Assembly: GCA_028819945.1 (NCBI GenBank)
Contig: JAPPKQ010000041.1
Location: forward strand, 11,334-21,482
Reading direction: 5' to 3'
DNA length: 10,149 nt
DNA from: a bacterium
GTDB taxonomy: Bacteria; Actinomycetota; Acidimicrobiia; Acidimicrobiales; CATQHL01
Positions 7,395-10,149 of the stretch are shown here, piece by piece. Made by a program: the position numbers and the translations under genes. The notes under the pieces are model-generated. The model was not told the DNA's origin, searched no databases, and was given only the letters and a program-made list of their open reading frames with translations. How positions within the stretch are numbered: the stretch's first letter is position 1; each line of letters starts with the position of its first letter.

Positions 7395-8413
7395 GTCGCC
7401 GACTGTGGGGTGTCGTGGCGGCGGTTGTCGGGGTGGCGCTGCTGGCCGCCTCCTGCGGCGAGGAGGAGCCGACCGGACCGAGCGAGGTCGCCGCCGTCGT
7501 CGAGGGGCAGGAGATTCTCGCCGTCGAGGTGAACGTGCTGACCGACCGCTACCTGGCGGCGCCTGCCACGAGCGGTCAGACGGGCTCGACGATCCCACCG
7601 CTCGAGCGGCCGGTGGCGGTGCGGTTCGTGCTCAACTACCTCATCCGCCTCACGATGCTCGAGATCGTCGCGGGGGAGTTCGATCTGGAGGTGGAGATCG
7701 ATCCCGAGCTCGAATTGGCTCTCGAGTCGGTCTCGCCGGAGGACTTCGCCCAGTCCAACCTGACCGCCGACGATCTGCGCGTGGCGGAGCGAGCCGGGGA
7801 CATCTCCCGGCGCATCGCACTCTCGCTGTTCCCGGAGGTTGCCATCGCCGAGGACGAGGTGAGGCGGATCTACGAGCGGGAGTCGTACCGCTACGAGTCC
7901 GGCTGGTCGGCCACGGTGCACACCGCCTTCTTCGGTTCGCTCGCCGCCGCCGAACAACTGCGGAGCGCCACCCGGGAGGGAGCGTCGTTCATCGAGACGG
8001 CCGAGACGCTCGGCGCGCTCGAGTCGGGCAGCATGGGCGTCGTCACCTCCACCAGCCCGCTGCCGCCGGACATCCTGGAGGTGATCGGCTCGTTGAGTCC
8101 GGGAGAGGTCAGCGAGACGATCCAGGCCTCCATCGGCTGGTTGCTGTTCTTCGTGGAGACCCGGGAGGTGATCGGCGAGACGCCCTACGACGTGGCGCGA
8201 CTCGAGATCCTGGCGGTTCTGGAGGATCAGGAGCGGCAGCGGCTCTTCGACGACTGGTTCCAGCAGCGGCTGATGCAGGCGGACGTGGAGGTGGACAGGT
8301 TCTACGGGCGCTGGAACGCCCAGTCGGGCACCGTGCGCGAATCGAGACAGGGGGGCGGTGAGGGCGACGATCGTGAACCCGAGGACGACGGCCCGGAATC
8401 GGTGCCGGCCTAG
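7391..8413 (+). CDS. SurA/parvulin-like lipoprotein, probable foldase or chaperone
   Basis: This 340-residue exported protein has a signal peptide ending LLAASC, making C22 the probable lipidated residue. A SurA-N-like helical part opens with EVAAVVEGQEILAVEVNVL (32-50). The parvulin-like region (about 172-258) keeps the family's frame: VHTAFFGSLAAAEQL, GASFIETAETLG, GSMGVV, PDILEVIGSLSPGEVSETI and a final IGWLLFFV. The first conserved histidine seems present (H178), but the family's GYH(I/V) end reads GWLLF, so isomerase activity is doubtful and a chaperone role more likely. The end VEVDRFYGRWN (299-309) resembles the 'VxPRYGRWD' tail I associate with actinobacterial SurA-like lipoproteins. 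A Gly/Asp/Glu-rich tail follows. ATG 7391 overlaps the previous stop (ATGA); a GTG at 7358 would add residues before the signal peptide and is rejected. Confidence 0.78.
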   Translation: MSRRLWGVVAAVVGVALLAASCGEEEPTGPSEVAAVVEGQEILAVEVNVLTDRYLAAPATSGQTGSTIPPLERPVAVRFVLNYLIRLTMLEIVAGEFDLEVEIDPELELALESVSPEDFAQSNLTADDLRVAERAGDISRRIALSLFPEVAIAEDEVRRIYERESYRYESGWSATVHTAFFGSLAAAEQLRSATREGASFIETAETLGALESGSMGVVTSTSPLPPDILEVIGSLSPGEVSETIQASIGWLLFFVETREVIGETPYDVARLEILAVLEDQERQRLFDDWFQQRLMQADVEVDRFYGRWNAQSGTVRESRQGGGEGDDREPEDDGPESVPA

Positions 8414-9092
8414 CGGGGCCGCAGGCCGCGGCACCCGTGCCCGCCGGCCGGTCGGATTCGGCTGTCTCGTGGCGCTGGCAGGGGGGTTGCTGGCGTCGAC
8501 GGGGCTGTTCGCATCGCCGGTGCTGGCGCACCATTTCACCGGCGAAGTGCAGTTGTGGGTGTCGACGATGGACTTTCAGGAGTCGCCCAGCGGTGTTCTG
8601 GTCACCGTCGAGCTCCTCGAGCGGGAATACGGCGAGTCGGTCTCCGGCTTCGGCGTGAGGGTTGCCGCCACCGGCGACGGCAACGTGGTCGGGCCCATCG
8701 AGTTGCGGGAGTCCGACTTCGCGGTCTACTCGGGTGTGTTGCCGCTGAGCGAGGGCAGATGGGAGATCGTGGCAACCGCTCACCAGGGCAACTCCGCGCT
8801 TCCCGCCATCGAAGCGGTGCGGCGCGAGACCCTCGATATCGACGGAACCGGCCGAGTTCTGACAGCCTCGGGGGACGGGCGCTCGGGAGCGGCGACCATC
8901 CTGGCGATCGTCCTGCCGATCGGCGCGGTGGTCATTCTCCTGCTGGTCGCGGTAAGGCGCCGCCGCCGGTCACTCCTCGAGGATGAGACCGATGCCGGGG
9001 ACGACCCGGGTGCCGACGACGCCCCGGATACCGGTGACGCCGCAGAGAACACGACCGGCGGCTCTGCGGCGAGCGCCGAGGCCCCCCGGTGA
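8358..9092 (+). CDS. membrane-anchored protein with YtkA/CopC-like beta-sandwich domain
   Basis: This protein of up to 244 residues is not assigned to a named family with certainty. It has a long Arg-rich leader, a hydrophobic segment (34-51) and a signal peptidase site at PVLA|HH, so the mature protein would begin with H58-H59. A domain of about 105 residues follows (58-163) with alternating strands (VLVTVELLE, GFGVRVAATG, FAVYSGVLPL, GRWEIVATAH) like FixH/YtkA/CopC folds. One membrane helix (180-199), an RRRRR stop-transfer and an acidic cytoplasmic tail of about 40 residues end it. The N-terminal His pair plus H142 could bind copper, as in CopC; this is inference. The start is uncertain: GTG 8358 or GTG 8373. 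Either overlaps the parvulin gene (56 or 41 nt), which implies co-transcription. Confidence 0.68.
   Translation: MRATIVNPRTTARNRCRPSGAAGRGTRARRPVGFGCLVALAGGLLASTGLFASPVLAHHFTGEVQLWVSTMDFQESPSGVLVTVELLEREYGESVSGFGVRVAATGDGNVVGPIELRESDFAVYSGVLPLSEGRWEIVATAHQGNSALPAIEAVRRETLDIDGTGRVLTASGDGRSGAATILAIVLPIGAVVILLLVAVRRRRRSLLEDETDAGDDPGADDAPDTGDAAENTTGGSAASAEAPR
8360..8364 (+). promoter_or_regulatory. candidate ribosome binding site for the alternative start at 8373
   Basis: GAGGG lies 8 nt before GTG 8373 and overlaps the GTG at 8358. It favours 8373, which would remove five residues from the N-terminus. The longer start has only a G-run (8350-8355) with poor spacing. The choice does not affect the signal peptide core. 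Confidence 0.35.
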
Positions 9093-10149
9093 GTCCATTC
9101 GCCAGGCAGGCCCGCGCCTGCAGGCCTGCCCGCTCGCGGCTCCGCCTCATCGCGGGCTCGGTGTTGCTGATCCTGCTGACCGCCGGTGCCGCCGGTGGCG
9201 TGGCCGCGCAGGACGACGAGGACGTGAATCGCGGCATCGGCGGCTATTACGAGCCGCGGGGGCCGGTCACGGTGGTTCTGGAGGAGGACCCCGTGGGATA
9301 CGAGGCGCTGTCTCCGAACTTCGTTCCAGTGATCGCGCGCCTGTTCCACCCGGGCACCACCGAGCCTGTGGCTCCGGACTACGTCATTCTGGCCAGCCTG
9401 AGGGATCCGGCCGGCCGGCGTGGCACGGCGACCTTCTCCTTCAACTACCCGAATTTGAGCTACCCCGACGAGTACCCGTTCGGCTTCTACAGGGGCACGG
9501 TGATCGTTCCCGCACCCGGCCGCTGGACTGTCGTGGCGAACGCCTTCGACCCGATCGACGAAGCCGAGAGCGACATTCCGACTTCGCTCGGCCACGCCGA
9601 GTTGACGATCGATGTGCCCGAGGCGAACACCCTGCTGAGCGCGGCCGAGTTCGGCGAGGTGATCGAACTCCCCGAGGCCAATCCGGGCGAGGTCATCCTC
9701 CTCACGGTTCACTCGATCTTCGGCGTGCTGTGGTTCGCCGTGGCGCTGGCTCTGGCGTGCATCAGTTCCCCGAACCGGGCGAAGTGGTTCTCGGTCCGCA
9801 CCAACGACTTCTTGGAGCGGAACGTGAACCGGCTCGTGCGAGGCGCGATCGCGGTGACCTTCGTCATGTGGCTGACGGGCATCCTGAACCTGAACATCCT
9901 GGTGGCCTACCCGCCGCCGCTGTCGGCGAGCCAGGCGCGGGCGCTGTTCACGCTCCCCTACGCGCAGCCCTACACGATCTCCCTGTACCTCAAGATCGCC
10001 ATGTACTCGGTCATGACGCTGCTGCTCATACCGCTCAGCCGGGCGGCTCGCCGGTCCGCCCGGGGGGCGGCGAGCCGCCCCAGGTGGGCCGGGGTGCGAC
10101 GCGGCCCCGGGGCCGCCGCGGAGCCCCAGCCGCCACGACGGCCGGCCCG
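9089..10149 (+). CDS. YtkA-like domain fused to a CopD-like membrane domain (3' end beyond window)
   Basis: This open frame runs at least 353 residues from GTG 9089 to the window edge with no stop. An Arg-rich leader and hydrophobic core (19-38) form a signal peptide, perhaps cut at VAA|QDD. Residues 57-178 look like an extracytoplasmic beta-sandwich (VTVVLEEDPV, FVPVIARLFHPG, YVILASLRDPAGR, GRWTVVANAFDP), similar in layout to the preceding protein. Three membrane helices follow (202-225, 249-273, 298-316). The spacing, TVHSIFGVLWF in the first, a TG-containing second helix and LPYAQPYTISLYLKIAM before the third resemble CopD-family proteins. Residues after 320 are Arg/Pro/Ala-rich and uninformative. 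The start overlaps the previous stop by 4 nt (GTGA) without a clear ribosome binding site, suggesting coupled translation. Copper uptake is possible but unproven. Confidence 0.66.
   Translation, partial: MSPFARQARACRPARSRLRLIAGSVLLILLTAGAAGGVAAQDDEDVNRGIGGYYEPRGPVTVVLEEDPVGYEALSPNFVPVIARLFHPGTTEPVAPDYVILASLRDPAGRRGTATFSFNYPNLSYPDEYPFGFYRGTVIVPAPGRWTVVANAFDPIDEAESDIPTSLGHAELTIDVPEANTLLSAAEFGEVIELPEANPGEVILLTVHSIFGVLWFAVALALACISSPNRAKWFSVRTNDFLERNVNRLVRGAIAVTFVMWLTGILNLNILVAYPPPLSASQARALFTLPYAQPYTISLYLKIAMYSVMTLLLIPLSRAARRSARGAASRPRWAGVRRGPGAAAEPQPPRRPA
9105..9130 (+). repeat. inverted repeat just inside the last gene
   Basis: Arms GGCAGGCC (9105-9112) and GGCCTGCC (9123-9130) pair perfectly over 8 bp around a 10-nt loop. 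A nested palindrome, CCTGCAGG, lies at 9117-9124. The structure begins 16 nt after the GTG start, in the Arg-rich leader, where an mRNA hairpin could affect initiation. It may equally be chance in GC-rich DNA. Confidence 0.4.
10041..10080 (+). repeat. 13-bp inverted repeat near the window end
   Basis: Arms at 10041-10053 (GGGCGGCTCGCCG) and 10068-10080 (CGGCGAGCCGCCC) are perfect complements around a 14-nt loop. There is no T-run, and the open frame passes through it, after the last membrane helix. It could be a terminator-like hairpin if the gene really ends nearby in a slightly different frame, or a contig-edge repeat. Confidence 0.5.
10101..10116. repeat. 16-bp perfect GC palindrome
   Basis: GCGGCCCCGGGGCCGC is a perfect palindrome about 35 nt before the window end. 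Its first 11 bases (GCGGCCCCGGG) also occur at 11-21 in the opening GC-rich leader, so both ends of the window carry almost the same short motif. Confidence 0.45.

Noticed and set aside
1..10149. tRNA, rRNA, CRISPR arrays, transposases or attachment sites
   Set aside because: I saw no regular spaced repeats, no tRNA-like cloverleaf, and no transposase or integrase motifs. Genes cover nearly the whole window.

Overview
This window looks like high-GC actinobacterial chromosomal DNA, possibly Acidimicrobiia-like. The evidence is the strong G/C bias at third codon positions, GTG starts, tightly packed genes with 4-nt stop/start overlaps, and a lipoprotein ending in a motif I associate with actinobacterial SurA-like lipoproteins. 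Taxonomy is an inference. All nine recognisable genes are on the + strand. No tRNA, rRNA, CRISPR array or mobile element is visible, and the long minus-strand reading frames are GC-driven shadows.

Region 1 (about 72-3660) is a four-gene branched-chain amino acid (LivHMGF/HAAT) type ABC importer: two permeases and two ATPases. The substrate-binding protein is not in the window, so the substrate is unknown. LivF has an unusual H-switch sequence, and LivG has a roughly 40-residue N-terminal extension.

Region 2 (3718-8413) starts only 57 nt downstream, with no clear terminator in between. It encodes a second, unrelated ABC system of the Gld type: a GldA/NosF-like ATPase; one 679-residue protein fusing an ABC-2 permease to an extracytoplasmic GldG-like domain; a DUF4340 lipoprotein; and a SurA/parvulin-like lipoprotein. 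The last three are joined by ATGA overlaps. GldA, GldFG and DUF4340 form a widespread but poorly understood module in non-gliding bacteria. The parvulin lipoprotein as the next gene is less usual.

Region 3 (8358-10149) holds two membrane-anchored proteins with extracytoplasmic beta-sandwich (YtkA/FixH/CopC-like) domains. The first would expose His-His at its mature N-terminus if processed at the predicted site. The second joins a similar domain to a CopD-like three-helix membrane part and runs off the window without a stop codon. Overlaps link these genes to the parvulin gene, so the Gld-type transporter, two lipoproteins and two possible metal-binding membrane proteins may be one transcription unit. 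My hypothesis, not shown by the sequence, is an envelope-maturation or copper-related export system.

Both ends of the window are very GC-rich and palindromic and share an 11-mer, which may mark assembly breakpoints. No gene-free stretch exceeds 75 nt.
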